Shown: in pieces, positions 19,213 to 28,727 of the stretch
Layout of the letters: every line of letters starts with the position of its first letter
Position numbering within the stretch: position 1 is the first letter of the stretch
Assembly: GCA_025370055.1 (NCBI GenBank)
Contig: CP073041.1
Coordinates: 7,286,272 to 7,350,271 of the forward strand
Direction: 5' to 3'
Length of the DNA stretch: 64,000 bases
Origin: Woronichinia naegeliana WA131
GTDB taxonomy: Bacteria; Cyanobacteriota; Cyanobacteriia; Cyanobacteriales; Microcystaceae
Position numbers and translations under genes: made by a program
The notes under the pieces: generated by a model
Told to the model about the DNA's origin: nothing
Seen by the model: the letters and a program-made list of their open reading frames with translations, nothing else
Databases searched by the model: none

Positions 19213-19806
19213 TTAAAGAGGTTTTTCGCCACTGAGAATGAATACGGGATCAACGGCGGCAAAGGTTTGGTGCAGACCCCTGGTTTCCAAGCGATTAACC
19301 CCTGCCTGAACAACTTCCACATTACGAGCTTGTAATTCAGCTAAACCTTCAGAAATCAAATAGAGAGATTCCAGATTGCTGGCGGTGGCAACCACTCGAC
19401 CTTCGGGTTCCAGATATTTCCAAATCTCCGTCAGGATTCCTTTGATCGGTCTGCCGCCTTCAATACAAACTCGGTCGGGTAACGGCTTCATTGTCGCTAA
19501 ACATTCTGGCGCGCTTCCTTCTAAGACTTGTACATTTTTTACCCCAAAGCGATCGCAGTTACGACGAATCAGACTGGCAACTTCCTCATCTCGTTCAACG
19601 GCAATAATCGTACTTTCGGGACAGAGTAAGGCCAGTTCAATAGGAATGGTTCCTGTACCAGCTCCAATATCCCAGATCACTGACTCGGCTTGCAGACGCA
19701 GGGCAGAAATGAGTAAGAGACGAACTTCCCGTTTACTTAAGGGAATTCCTGGCAAACGCTCAAAAAGATGATCGGTAATGCCAGGAGTTTTGTAAGGCCA
19801 GAGCAT
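19213..19806 (-). CDS. cbiT: Precorrin-6Y C15-methyltransferase/decarboxylase subunit CbiT
   Basis: 197 residues, a class I SAM-dependent methyltransferase of the CbiT type. SAM-binding motif VIWDIGAGTGTIPIELALL is at about 43-61. The acidic motif IIAVERDEEV is at about 68-77. The N-terminus GITDHLFERLPGIPLSKREVR is typical of CbiT and of the C-terminal half of CobL. It acts in cobalamin-type corrin synthesis. It stands alone here, without the CbiE partner, which is common in cyanobacteria where the genes are scattered. Confidence 0.88.
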   Translation of the reverse strand: MLWPYKTPGITDHLFERLPGIPLSKREVRLLLISALRLQAESVIWDIGAGTGTIPIELALLCPESTIIAVERDEEVASLIRRNCDRFGVKNVQVLEGSAPECLATMKPLPDRVCIEGGRPIKGILTEIWKYLEPEGRVVATASNLESLYLISEGLAELQARNVEVVQAGVNRLETRGLHQTFAAVDPVFILSGEKPL

Positions 19807-19904
19807 GAAATCTTAACCAGTGAGGTAAAGGAGCGTAATAGCCTAGCTCAAAAAATCAGGGAAAACTACTCTCCCAAAATTAGAAAGCATAGGCTTTATC
19901 TAGC

Positions 19905-22442
19905 TTAACTGATGGAATCAGAATAGTTTTCTTCTAGGGAAATTTGAACCGGTTTTACCCCCCAAATTTCATTGCAATATTCTCGAATGGTGCGATCGCT
20001 CGAAAATTTACCCATGCGAGCCGCATTTAGAATTGACATTTTTGTCCATTTTTCCTGATCCAGATAGGTTTTACTGACTAACTCCTGACAGTCAACATAG
20101 GACTGATAGTCTGCCAGTAAAATATAGGGATCATGGTACAAAAGAGAATCCACAATGGGACGGAAAAGATCCTGATCGCCATGAGAGAAATAACCGTTGG
20201 CAATCCGATCTAAAACCAGTTTCAACTCTTCATTACTTTCGTAGTAGGACATCGGCTGATAACCCTGGGCTTTGATGGCATAGACTTCCTCGGCGGTTAA
20301 ACCAAACAAGAAAAAGTTTTCCGGGCCAGCTTCCTCCCTGATTTCAATATTGGCCCCATCCAAGGTTCCAATGGTCAACGCTCCGTTCATCGCAAACTTC
20401 ATATTGCCTGTACCCGATGCTTCCTTACCGGCTGTCGAAATTTGTTCTGAGAGATCCGCCGCCGGATAAATCCGTTGACCCAGAGAAACGTTGAAATTGG
20501 GTAAATAGACGACCTTGAGACGACCGCGCACATCAGGATCTTTGTTGACGACCTCACCCACTGCATTCACCAATTTGATAATCAGCTTGGCCATGAAGTA
20601 GCCTGGGGCCGCTTTTCCCCCAAAAAGGAAGGTACGAGGCGTGATCTCAATATTCGGATTTTGTTTAATGCGGTTGTAGAGAGAAATAATTTCTAAAACG
20701 GCTAGATGCTGACGCTTATACTCGTGAATCCGTTTGACTTGAACATCAAAGAGCGAATTAGTATCCACTTCAATATTGCGATATTTGAGCATATAGGCAG
20801 CCAAACTGCGCTTATTATCCTGCTTAATTTCTCGCCAACGGTGACAAAAATCACTGTCATTGATGAAGGCTTCTATTTGTCGCATTTCATCTAAATTTTT
20901 CAGCCAACCATCGCCAATTTTTTCCGTAACTAGCTCGGCCAGTTTCGGATTGCTGAGTAAGATCCAGCGTCGGGGGGTGACACCGTTAGTTTTATTGAAG
21001 AATTTTTGGGGCCAGAGTTTGGCAAAGTCCCGTAGGGTGTCTTTTTTCAAGAGTTCGGTATGCAGGGCGGCAACACCATTAATGGCATGACTACCCACAC
21101 AGGCTAGATTGGCCATGCGGATTTGCTTACCATAGCCTTCCTCAATCAAAGACAAACTGCTAACCAGATGCTCGTCTTCTGGGAACCAGGTCTGAAGGTC
21201 TTCTAGAAAACGATGATTGATTTCATAAATAATTTCGAGATGGCGAGGTAATAGTTTTTCAAAGAGGCTGACTGACCAGCGTTCTAGAGCCTCTGGCATG
21301 AGGGTATGGTTGGTATAGGCAAAGGTTTTTTGGGTGATATCCCAGGCAATATTCCAGTCATAATTGTACTGATCTACCAATAGTCGCATTAATTCGGCGA
21401 TCGCCACTGCCGGATGGGTATCATTGAGTTGGATCGCAGCCCGTTCATGGAGATTATCTAGATTATCGTGGGTGCGGAGATGAATCCGAATGAGATCCTG
21501 AAGAGAAGCTGAGACAAAGAAATACTGTTGGGCCAGACGTAACTCCCGTCCCGCCGGTGTATTGTCGTTGGGATAGAGAACCTTAGAAATGGTTTCCGCA
21601 TCCATTTTTTCTGCTACGGCCCGATCATAAAGACCGGCATTAAAGGCTTCAAAGTTAAATTCTTCACTGGCTTCAGCTTTCCACAGCCGTAGCGGGTTAA
21701 CGGTATTGGTTTGATAGCCAGGCACTGGGGTATCGTAGGGAATCGCTAAAATACTGCGTTCAGGAATCCAGACCACTTTGGGATGGCCCTTTTCGTTATG
21801 GGCAATTTCCGTATGGCCCCCTAATTTTACTTCGACCGACTCATCAGGACGGGGTAATTCCCAGGGATTACCGAAACGTAACCAGTTATCCGGTACTTCT
21901 ACCTGCCAGCCATCCTGAATGCGCTGATGGAAGATACCAAACTCATAACGAATACCATAGCCGATCGCTGGAACCTCCAAAGAGGCAAGAGAATCCAAAA
22001 AACAGGCGACTAATCGTCCCAATCCGCCATTGCCCAAACCAGGATCAGGCTCCTGCTCAATAATCTCGTCCAGATCTAGTCCGAGTTCGGTCATGACCTG
22101 GTTAATCTTTTCGTACAGTCCTAAATTAATCAGGTTGTTACCCAAATGCCTTCCCATTAAGAATTCTGCTGAAAGATAGCAAACCACCTTGACTTGTTCT
22201 TCTCGGTAGGTACGAACAGTTTTTAGGAAACGGTGCAACAGGCGATCGCGGATTGTGTAAGCCAGGGCCACGTAATAGTCATAAAGAGCGGCTTGGGAAC
22301 GATCAATGCCCTGAAGATAAAAAAGATTATCCAGAAAAGCGCGCTTGAGAGTTTCCACACTCATCCCAGTCCGATCATCCTCGATCTGAATGGTGGGTGC
22401 TTTATGGAGAACGGGCGTTTGTAGGTCGTTTTTTTCGAGCAT
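19905..22442 (-). CDS. glgP: Glycogen phosphorylase
   Basis: 845 residues, full length for a bacterial glycogen/alpha-glucan phosphorylase. It releases glucose-1-phosphate from glycogen. The pyridoxal-phosphate site EASGTGNMKFAMNGALTIGT is present, with Lys682 as the cofactor lysine. The N-terminal part has YYLSAEFLMGR-type sequence (CYLSAEFLMGRHLGNNL) and PDPGLGNGGLGRLVACFLDS. No defect is seen. In cyanobacteria this enzyme mobilises glycogen in the dark. The promoter would lie in the long gap to the right. Confidence 0.96.
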   Translation of the reverse strand: MLEKNDLQTPVLHKAPTIQIEDDRTGMSVETLKRAFLDNLFYLQGIDRSQAALYDYYVALAYTIRDRLLHRFLKTVRTYREEQVKVVCYLSAEFLMGRHLGNNLINLGLYEKINQVMTELGLDLDEIIEQEPDPGLGNGGLGRLVACFLDSLASLEVPAIGYGIRYEFGIFHQRIQDGWQVEVPDNWLRFGNPWELPRPDESVEVKLGGHTEIAHNEKGHPKVVWIPERSILAIPYDTPVPGYQTNTVNPLRLWKAEASEEFNFEAFNAGLYDRAVAEKMDAETISKVLYPNDNTPAGRELRLAQQYFFVSASLQDLIRIHLRTHDNLDNLHERAAIQLNDTHPAVAIAELMRLLVDQYNYDWNIAWDITQKTFAYTNHTLMPEALERWSVSLFEKLLPRHLEIIYEINHRFLEDLQTWFPEDEHLVSSLSLIEEGYGKQIRMANLACVGSHAINGVAALHTELLKKDTLRDFAKLWPQKFFNKTNGVTPRRWILLSNPKLAELVTEKIGDGWLKNLDEMRQIEAFINDSDFCHRWREIKQDNKRSLAAYMLKYRNIEVDTNSLFDVQVKRIHEYKRQHLAVLEIISLYNRIKQNPNIEITPRTFLFGGKAAPGYFMAKLIIKLVNAVGEVVNKDPDVRGRLKVVYLPNFNVSLGQRIYPAADLSEQISTAGKEASGTGNMKFAMNGALTIGTLDGANIEIREEAGPENFFLFGLTAEEVYAIKAQGYQPMSYYESNEELKLVLDRIANGYFSHGDQDLFRPIVDSLLYHDPYILLADYQSYVDCQELVSKTYLDQEKWTKMSILNAARMGKFSSDRTIREYCNEIWGVKPVQISLEENYSDSIS

Positions 22443-23242
22443 GGTTAATCCTTAAAACCGATAATACCGGATAGTTGTCTGGCAGGGGGACTTGCGGTCA
22501 CAGAGGTATGATAAGCGATCTCCGAGATCTATGACCCAGGGGGCGGGTTGAGACGATTTCACCCTAATAAGTTATAGTTTATTCCTTAACGCCTTTTTAG
22601 GCGGATTTCCCTGTCAATCGGCGATCGCGCTCTCTAAATCAACAATCGATGACAAGAATAGATAGAATGAAAGCCCAAGCACTTAAATTTTCTCTTCGTT
22701 TGGTGGCAATCCTTCTCTAGTGACTGTCTCAGAACCGATATAGTTGTCTCGAACTAACTTGACAGTTTATAAGATTAGACCTACTATCTCTTTTGTCAGT
22801 AGAAAAGAACTGATACTTGTCCATTGGCCCCTTTGCTCGATAGTCCTACATGTCCCAATTTTAATGAGGTGATAAATTTTACTGAATAGGTTGTCGTTTT
22901 TGTAAATTCCGTGTAGCATGTGCTCTAGGTTATGACTCTGTTTATAATCTGAAGAAGTAAAACTAAATCCCATTCCTAGCCCAGTAGTTTTCTACTGTAA
23001 ACCGAAGGAGAAGACACCATTTGAGTGCACTCTAAAGTTTTGGTTGGTAGGGATATTATTGTCTAAATTCAGTTTAATTACGTAGTTCAGTATCAACCTT
23101 AATTTATCTCAAATCAGTTTAATCACGTAGTTAAGTGTTGTTATTGTTTGTTAGTATTTCCATGGTTTTCAAAAAAAGTAATCTTAAGTTGATCTTTTAG
23201 ATCAAGTCTAGTTATTTTACCTACTATTCTTCATGAGAGCTA
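22443..23242. other. 800-bp intergenic region upstream of glgP
   Basis: Divergent spacer between glgP (left) and the small hypothetical gene at 23243 (right). It contains a HIP1-like GGCGATCGCGC near 22621, a short hairpin CGCC-TTTTTA-GGCG near 22590 without a T tract, and a pair of direct repeats at 23069-23136. I see no convincing gene or tRNA. Both flanking promoters should be here. Confidence 0.5.
23069..23136. repeat. Pair of 23-bp direct repeats upstream of 23243
   Basis: TCAGTTTAATTACGTAGTTC (from 23069) and TCAGTTTAATCACGTAGTTA (from 23114) match at all but a few positions over about 23 bp. Their starts are 45 bp apart, close to four helical turns. They lie 107-174 bp before the hypothetical gene, a reasonable place for paired regulator sites; that function is inference only. 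Confidence 0.5.
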
Positions 23243-23641
23243 ATGTCTAATAAGCGTAGCAACAGAAGCAAAACTCCTAAATTTTATTGCCCTTACTGTG
23301 ATCGTCGTCTATGGCGAGAAGGCACAGGAAAGCATAGTCTCTTCTTTCAGGGAGCAGATGAGATTCAGCAGCAATTCGGCTTAACCAAAAAGAAAGCAAG
23401 TCTATTAGTTGGACAAAGTTTCGTTCAAGTAGATCGCTCCGTTTGGTTAGAAGAATTTTTCTGTCAAGTTGATGGAAAGATGTGGCTGAAAGTCTCTAAA
23501 GATTTAGATGGAACTATTACGACACAAGTAGCCGACCAGAAGCACTGGAAGCAATCAACTAACACGATTGATCCAAATAAACCGAATCCTTCCGTAAGTG
23601 AGTTTACCTACCGTATGAGTCGTAAATCAGCCAGAATTTAA
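23243..23641 (+). CDS. Conserved hypothetical protein with CxxC motif
   Basis: 132 residues, hydrophilic. It begins with a basic stretch (MSNKRSNRSKTPK) and one CPYC motif (residues about 16-19) followed by DRRLWREGTGKHSLFFQGADEIQQQ. A third cysteine occurs in EFFCQVDGKMWLK. It could bind metal but a complete zinc site is not visible. The gene is intact with an ATG start and its own upstream region. I do not recognise a function; the composition resembles cyanobacterial hypothetical proteins. It lies just before the polysaccharide locus. Confidence 0.7.
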   Translation: MSNKRSNRSKTPKFYCPYCDRRLWREGTGKHSLFFQGADEIQQQFGLTKKKASLLVGQSFVQVDRSVWLEEFFCQVDGKMWLKVSKDLDGTITTQVADQKHWKQSTNTIDPNKPNPSVSEFTYRMSRKSARI

Positions 23642-23649
23642 ACCCTAAA

Positions 23650-23748
23650 TAAAGATTTTAGTGACAGGAGCGGCTGGCTTCATCGGTTTTCATTTCTGCA
23701 AGCGTCTCCTTGATGAAGGAAACAATCTATTAGAAATAGATAACTCTC
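23650..23748 (+). pseudogene. Duplicated 5' fragment of the epimerase gene
   Basis: Reads KILVTGAAGFIGFHFCKRLL then DEGNNLLEIDNSLLLD before a stop. It is nearly the same as the first 33 codons of the epimerase at 24050 (KILVTGAAGFIGFHLCQRLL). There is no start codon at the right place and nothing of the rest of the gene remains. It is a partial duplication about 400 bp upstream of the intact gene. Confidence 0.75.
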
Positions 23749-24049
23749 TTCTGTTAGACTAGGAAGACATTTTCAGAACCCAAATACTGAAATCCTTCCA
23801 TAGCAAGACTTTTAGGCTATTTAAGTTAGGAGGAAAAACACATTTTATTTTATACTCAGAAATAACGACAGAATCCTTGTTGAGAAAAAGTTGTAAGATT
23901 TGAGATTTAAAATCATTTCCAAAAGTAACAAAAGAGAGATAAGTACCTAGACAAAGTTGTTTACACAAGGCGATCCTTATACAGTAAGGCTTCTGCGCTT
24001 GTCTAATGGGTAATTTATTTTGGAGAACCACTTAATTCAAATAACTATA

Positions 24050-25057
24050 ATGAAGATTTTAGTGACAGGAGCGGCTGGTTTTATCGGCTTTCACCTATGC
24101 CAACGACTTCTAAATGAAGGAAACGATGTATTAGGAATAGATAATCTTAACAATTATTATGATGTAACTCTCAAAAAAGCTCGATTAGAGCAACTAGAAT
24201 CACAAAAGAACTTTCGCTTTCTGAAGTTAGACATTTCTGATCAGAATAGTATTAGCGATTTGTTTGCTCATGAGCTTCCTCAACGTGTTGTGCATTTAGC
24301 AGCTCAAGCAGGAGTAAGATACTCTATCCAGAATCCTTACGCCTATGTTGATAGTAACTTAGTCGGCTTTGTTAATATTTTAGAAGGATGCCGCAATCAA
24401 AGCATTGAACACCTCGTTTATGCTTCCTCCAGTTCTGTCTATGGTGCTAATACCAAAATTCCTTTTTCAGTTCACGATAATGTGGATCATCCTGTCAGCC
24501 TTTATGCCGCCACGAAAAAAGCTAATGAATTGATGGCTCATACCTATAGTCATCTCTACGGTTTACCAACAACAGGATTGCGTTTTTTTACAGTCTATGG
24601 CCCTTGGGGAAGACCCGATATGGCTTATTTCTTATTCACCAAGGCAATTTTAGCGGGAGAACCCATTAAGGTTTTTAATAATGGCAATATGAAGAGGGAC
24701 TTTACTTATATTGATGACATTATAGAAGGGGTAGTAAGAGTTTTAAATAAAATTCCAGAGACAAATGCTAGTTGGAATACTAGTCAGCCAGACCCTAGCA
24801 GTAGTCTTGCCCCTTATCGATTGTACAACATTGGCAATCATAATCCTGTAGAATTAATCCATTTCCTTGAGCTTTTAGAGGATTATCTTGGACAAAAAGC
24901 TGATAAAAATTTCTTATCAATGCAAATGGGAGATGTTAAAGAGACCTACGCTGATATAGATGATTTGATGAAGGATGTGGATTTTTTTCCTAAAATATCT
25001 CTTCAAATAGGATTAGAGTGTTTTGTTTCCTGGTATCGCACATTTTACTCTATTTAA
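24050..25057 (+). CDS. NAD-dependent epimerase, UDP-glucuronate 4-epimerase type
   Basis: 335 residues from the ATG at 24050. The longer frame from 24020 adds ten residues before the Rossmann strand and is unlikely. The extended short-chain dehydrogenase fold shows TGAAGFIGFH at about 5-14 and the catalytic Tyr152-x3-Lys156 (SLYAATKKANE), plus the family run GLPTTGLRFFTVYGPWGRPDMA. CapI/UDP-glucuronate 4-epimerases share this pattern and supply UDP-galacturonate for surface polysaccharides. First gene of the glycan locus. Confidence 0.88.
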   Translation: MKILVTGAAGFIGFHLCQRLLNEGNDVLGIDNLNNYYDVTLKKARLEQLESQKNFRFLKLDISDQNSISDLFAHELPQRVVHLAAQAGVRYSIQNPYAYVDSNLVGFVNILEGCRNQSIEHLVYASSSSVYGANTKIPFSVHDNVDHPVSLYAATKKANELMAHTYSHLYGLPTTGLRFFTVYGPWGRPDMAYFLFTKAILAGEPIKVFNNGNMKRDFTYIDDIIEGVVRVLNKIPETNASWNTSQPDPSSSLAPYRLYNIGNHNPVELIHFLELLEDYLGQKADKNFLSMQMGDVKETYADIDDLMKDVDFFPKISLQIGLECFVSWYRTFYSI

Positions 25058-25070
25058 AAGCAGAAAAACT

Positions 25071-25181
25071 GGCGTTGTCAAATTTAAAGATGATTTGGCT
25101 CTGCGTAGATTTGAAAACGCTTTGATAGTATGGCTTTCATTGTGTTGCAATTCTTTTTTCATCTTCTGTTCTGACAACGCC
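25071..25181. repeat. Candidate miniature inverted-repeat element (111 bp)
   Basis: GGCGTTGTCA at 25071 and TGACAACGCC ending at 25181 are perfect 10-bp inverted repeats, and weaker pairing continues inward (AAGATGA / TCATCTT). The flanks GAAAAACT and GAAAAATT could be an 8-bp duplication with one mismatch. No coding content. It fills most of the gap between the epimerase and the ABC transporter. Confidence 0.55.
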
Positions 25182-25201
25182 GAAAAATTTATATACCAAA
25201 A

Positions 25202-27004
25202 ATGAAACAAAGTAATAATTTAATCCAAGAACTCAGACAATTACTTAGTTATCTAGATAACCGTCGTCGCTCTCAATTAGCTCTTTTAATTATATTAATG
25301 CTCTTATCTTCACTTAGTGAAGTGGTTAGTCTTGGTGCTGTAATCCCCTTTCTTGGGGCATTGAGCAATACAAGTAGTTTGTTAGACAATCCCACTCTCA
25401 AGCCGATACTAGCTTTTTTCAATATACAATCTTCTTATCATTTGGTAATAGCACTATCTGTTATATTTATTGTTGCCGTAATCTTTACAAGTGTTATACG
25501 AATCCTGACAATCAATATTCAAACTCATTTAGCGGCGATTATTTCTAGCGATTTAAGCTGTCAAATTTATAACAAGACTTTACTCCAGCCCTATGAATTT
25601 CATTTAATGCAGAATAGTAGCGAATTAATTAATTCTGTTACGACTGATACCCGCCAATTAACGAATGCTATCCTCATTCCTTTAATTAGTGCGGTAAGCA
25701 CAAGCTTTATCTCCGTTGCTTTGATACTCGCATTGTTTCTAATTAATACATTTGCTGCATTTTTTGTGGTTTTTGTCTTGGGTGGAATTTTTGTGCTTTT
25801 ATATTTTTTACGAAGAAAGTTACTCGCTCAAAATAGCCAAGTTTTAGTCGCCAACACCCAAAAGCAAATTAGGGTTGTACAAGAAAGTCTCGGAGGCATC
25901 AGAGATGTATTGCTGGGAGGAACCCATCGTTTCTTTCAGACTGCCTATCGAAATTCTGACCGTCCTTTTCGTCACGCCCTTGCATCGAATACCACTCTCA
26001 GTTTGACACCTCGTTACATTGTTGAAGGTGCTGCCATGGTCGCAATGGCACTGTTGGCTCTTAGTTTAGGCAAGGATGGGGATTTTAGTCTTGCAGTACC
26101 CGTTTTAGGCAGTTTAGCATTGGGTGCTAACCGTTTATTACCTGCCTTACAACAAACGTTTTCTTCCCTTGTCAAAATTCAGGGAGCGAGGTCTTCTCTA
26201 AGAAGACTATTGGCGGGCTTACAACTCGGAGTCGATCCTTTGAGTAATTGGCAACCCGAAGAAGGACTGGTTTTGGAGAAAGCTCTTGTTTTTGAGAATG
26301 TGTGGTTTCGCTACAGTGAACAGACAAGCTGGGTTATCAAAAATCTAAATTTAACAATCAACGCCAAGACTACTGTTGGTTTTGTCGGCAGTACTGGTAG
26401 CGGTAAAAGTACGACAGCAGACTTGATTTTAGGTTTACTAAAACCTAAAAAAGGAATCATATGGGTTGATGGTAAACCTTTAGAGGGAGAACGACAACGC
26501 CAATGGCAAGGCTGCCTTGCCCACGTTCCCCAACATATATTCCTGTCTGATGCAACAATCACTGAAAATATTGCTTTTGGTATGCCTTTAAGTCAAATAG
26601 ATCTAGCAAGGGTAGAAAAATCAGCTAAATTGGCTCAAATTGATCATTTTATTCAGGGATTGCCTGATAAATATAATACTTTTGTTGGTGAAAGAGGAGT
26701 TCGTCTGAGTGGAGGACAAAAGCAACGAATCGGAATTGCGAGAGCTTTATATGGAGAAACTTCAGTCATTATTTTTGATGAGGCTACCAGTGCTCTAGAT
26801 AATTCAACAGAACGGGATGTTATGGAATCAATTGTAAACTTAAGTCATCACTTCACCGTTATTTTGATCGCTCATCGCCTAAGCACAGTTGCAGTCTGTG
26901 ATCGTATTTTTGAATTAAATCAGGGTCAGTTAGTTTGTGAAGGAACTTATCAGGAACTATTAGAAAAATCTCCTACCTTTAGAAATATGGCATCAAGTTT
27001 CTAA
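25202..27004 (+). CDS. ABC transporter, fused membrane and ATPase domains (flippase type)
   Basis: 600 residues. The N-terminal membrane domain (about 25-320) has several hydrophobic segments. The C-terminal ATPase has Walker A GSTGSGKSTT (near residue 395), the signature LSGGQKQRIGIARAL (near 502), Walker B SVIIFDEATSALD and the switch histidine in IAHRLSTV. The layout and the first hydrophobic segment resemble PglK/MsbA-type exporters that flip lipid-linked sugars. In this locus a role in moving a lipid-linked glycan or lipid is the best guess; the substrate is not determinable from sequence. Confidence 0.88.
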   Translation: MKQSNNLIQELRQLLSYLDNRRRSQLALLIILMLLSSLSEVVSLGAVIPFLGALSNTSSLLDNPTLKPILAFFNIQSSYHLVIALSVIFIVAVIFTSVIRILTINIQTHLAAIISSDLSCQIYNKTLLQPYEFHLMQNSSELINSVTTDTRQLTNAILIPLISAVSTSFISVALILALFLINTFAAFFVVFVLGGIFVLLYFLRRKLLAQNSQVLVANTQKQIRVVQESLGGIRDVLLGGTHRFFQTAYRNSDRPFRHALASNTTLSLTPRYIVEGAAMVAMALLALSLGKDGDFSLAVPVLGSLALGANRLLPALQQTFSSLVKIQGARSSLRRLLAGLQLGVDPLSNWQPEEGLVLEKALVFENVWFRYSEQTSWVIKNLNLTINAKTTVGFVGSTGSGKSTTADLILGLLKPKKGIIWVDGKPLEGERQRQWQGCLAHVPQHIFLSDATITENIAFGMPLSQIDLARVEKSAKLAQIDHFIQGLPDKYNTFVGERGVRLSGGQKQRIGIARALYGETSVIIFDEATSALDNSTERDVMESIVNLSHHFTVILIAHRLSTVAVCDRIFELNQGQLVCEGTYQELLEKSPTFRNMASSF

Positions 27005-27068
27005 AAATTGGGATTAAACTTATTTATTATCATATTCATTTTGCAAACCAAAAACTTAATCAAAATTT

Positions 27069-27183
27069 CCCCGCCGCAAGCGGACGGGGTATGGAAGATG
27101 TTTTGATCGCAAACCGACGGTTTCCATTGCGACTTTAAATTTTTCGCTGTAAGCAGCGGGGAATTAACCCAAGAAAGATTAAA
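27069..27183. repeat. 115-bp hairpin element, copy 1 (IS200/IS605-like ends)
   Basis: Starts with a hairpin CCCCG-CCGC-AA-GCGG-A-CGGGG, has a middle palindrome AAACCG-A-CGGTTT and ends with CGCTG-TAAG-CAGCG followed by GGGGAATTAACCC. It matches 34771-34885 at 109 of 115 positions. The asymmetric end hairpins look like those of IS200/IS605 elements, but there is no transposase. The remaining 27184-27334 has no gene. Confidence 0.75.
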
Positions 27184-27334
27184 TGGGTGTGATTCAGTGT
27201 ACGGAAGAAAAATGCCGTGTGAAGAAATATGTTAAGATATAGCCCTTTTAATCACCCCTGACGAGGCGAAATGCTTACTAAGCAAAGTTCGTAAAAAAAC
27301 TGAACTTTTACTTTGAGTTTCTAATAAAAGCCGT

Positions 27335-27802
27335 ATGTCAACAAAATTTTTTAAAAAACTTCTTAGACAATTATTTCCATCTCCCCAGCAAAAAATTCAC
27401 AGATACTACAAATTATCAAGGTATTTCAGCGTACAGGGTTATCATTTTCTTGCAAAATTGATTCGTGAGCGACAGGCAAAGTATGGATGTTATATTTCCG
27501 AAAAAGCAATTATTCATCCTAGTGTTCAATTCGCACATCCTGTCGGAATTGTCATTGGTGAAGATGTTGTTATAGAAGAGAATGTTAAAATCTGGCAAAA
27601 TGTTACCCTCGGTAGTCATGGCAAAGAAGATTCTCCACAAGAATATCCCTATGTTGAGTCTGGTGTAAAAATCTTTTCAGGTGCTGTTATCATAGGGAAA
27701 GTTAGAATTGGTAAGAATGCCATTATCGGAGCTAATTGTGTCGTGGTAAGTGACGTTCCTGAAAATAGTATAGCAGTAGGAGTACCTTATAAGAAAGTAT
27801 GA
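27335..27802 (+). CDS. Serine-acetyltransferase-type O-acetyltransferase
   Basis: 155 residues, a left-handed beta-helix acyltransferase with hexapeptide repeats (KAIIHPSVQF, PVGIVIGEDVVIEENVKIWQNVTLG, VKIFSGAVIIGKVRIGKNAIIGANCVV). It lacks the long N-terminal helical domain of CysE, so it is the short form common in polysaccharide loci (WcaB/CapG-like), which acetylates sugars. A serine-specific role cannot be excluded. It ends 51 bp before the best murB start, within a tightly packed run with murB and murA. Confidence 0.85.
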   Translation: MSTKFFKKLLRQLFPSPQQKIHRYYKLSRYFSVQGYHFLAKLIRERQAKYGCYISEKAIIHPSVQFAHPVGIVIGEDVVIEENVKIWQNVTLGSHGKEDSPQEYPYVESGVKIFSGAVIIGKVRIGKNAIIGANCVVVSDVPENSIAVGVPYKKV

Positions 27803-27853
27803 ATTTAGATGAGATTTGTATTATTACTCCGGTTTTTATATATGCTTTGTCCC

Positions 27854-28720
27854 ATGCAAGAAAAAGTTTTATTGGCTTCCTATACAACATGGAAAGTAGG
27901 AGGAGAAGCTCTATGGTTAGCCGAACCCAAGTTGAGTGAAATTCGTGAGCTGGTAGCATGGGCGCAAGAAAGATCCATTCCTCTTTATTTTCTCGGTCGT
28001 GGTTCGAATGTGTTAATTGATGATGGCGGACTGCCTGGTTTAGTCATCTTAACTCGCAATTCTCTCACTGAGTTAAGACGTGAAGGCGATAATATCATTG
28101 CAGGCAGTGGCGTATTTTTACCTCATCTTTCCAAGTTTGCAGCGAAAGAAGGTTTTTCTGGGTTCGAGTTTCTGATTGGTATTCCTGGTACAGTCGGTGG
28201 GGCGATCGCCATGAATGCGGGGTTAACGGTTTTTCGCCCTCGTGAAATAGCAGAAACAGTTAAGGATTTTGATGTAATAAATCTAGATGGCAGTATTGAA
28301 ACCCTAACAATGAAAGATGTTCAAGCTAGTTATCGTTATACTGATTTGCTGAATGGTAAACGATTAATTTTGCAAGCTCGCTTTTCTTTAACAGAAGAAG
28401 GCAATCCTTATGAGATCAAGAATAATACTTTTGCACATCTTGCTGAACGTAAGCGAAAACAACCGCTAGATAAGCTTACTGCTGGCAGTACTTTTAAGTC
28501 GCCTTCAGGAAGCCATGGAGCCGGCTGGTATATTGAACAAGCTGGTTTAAAGGGTGTTCAAGTTGGTGGAGCAAGAGTTAGCCCAGTCCATGCAAACTGG
28601 ATCGAAAATTTAGGTAGCGCGACAGCCGAGGATATTCGACAGCTAATCATCCATATTCAAAGCACCGTTGAAAGTAAAATTGGAATCAAGCTAGAACCTG
28701 AAGTTCGCTTCCTACCTTAA
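27854..28720 (+). CDS. murB: UDP-N-acetylenolpyruvoylglucosamine reductase (MurB-like)
   Basis: 288 residues from the ATG at 27854 (MQEKVLLASYTTWKVGG), which is the usual MurB N-terminus. The frame opens 15 codons earlier. FAD-binding part: PLYFLGRGSNVLIDDGGLPG and GFEFLIGIPGTVGGAIAMNAG. Catalytic positions are all kept: arginine in SYRYTDL, serine in AGSTFKSP, glutamate in KLEPEVRFLP. It belongs to the short MurB class. It reduces the enolpyruvyl group to lactyl. Eight bases separate it from the MurA-like gene. A peptidoglycan pair inside a glycan locus is unusual. Confidence 0.9.
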   Translation: MQEKVLLASYTTWKVGGEALWLAEPKLSEIRELVAWAQERSIPLYFLGRGSNVLIDDGGLPGLVILTRNSLTELRREGDNIIAGSGVFLPHLSKFAAKEGFSGFEFLIGIPGTVGGAIAMNAGLTVFRPREIAETVKDFDVINLDGSIETLTMKDVQASYRYTDLLNGKRLILQARFSLTEEGNPYEIKNNTFAHLAERKRKQPLDKLTAGSTFKSPSGSHGAGWYIEQAGLKGVQVGGARVSPVHANWIENLGSATAEDIRQLIIHIQSTVESKIGIKLEPEVRFLP

Positions 28721-28727
28721 AAGAATA

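Noticed and set aside
22443-23242. tRNA or small RNA gene in the long gap
   Set aside because: I could not find a cloverleaf or a hairpin with T tract by eye. A covariance search would be needed.
23759-24031. Minus-strand 90-codon ORF before the epimerase
   Set aside because: No recognisable motif, no convincing ribosome site, and it lies in a region of duplicated epimerase debris.
27809-27853. Longer MurB N-terminus starting at 27809
   Set aside because: The extra 15 residues do not resemble MurB, whose usual start aligns with the ATG at 27854.
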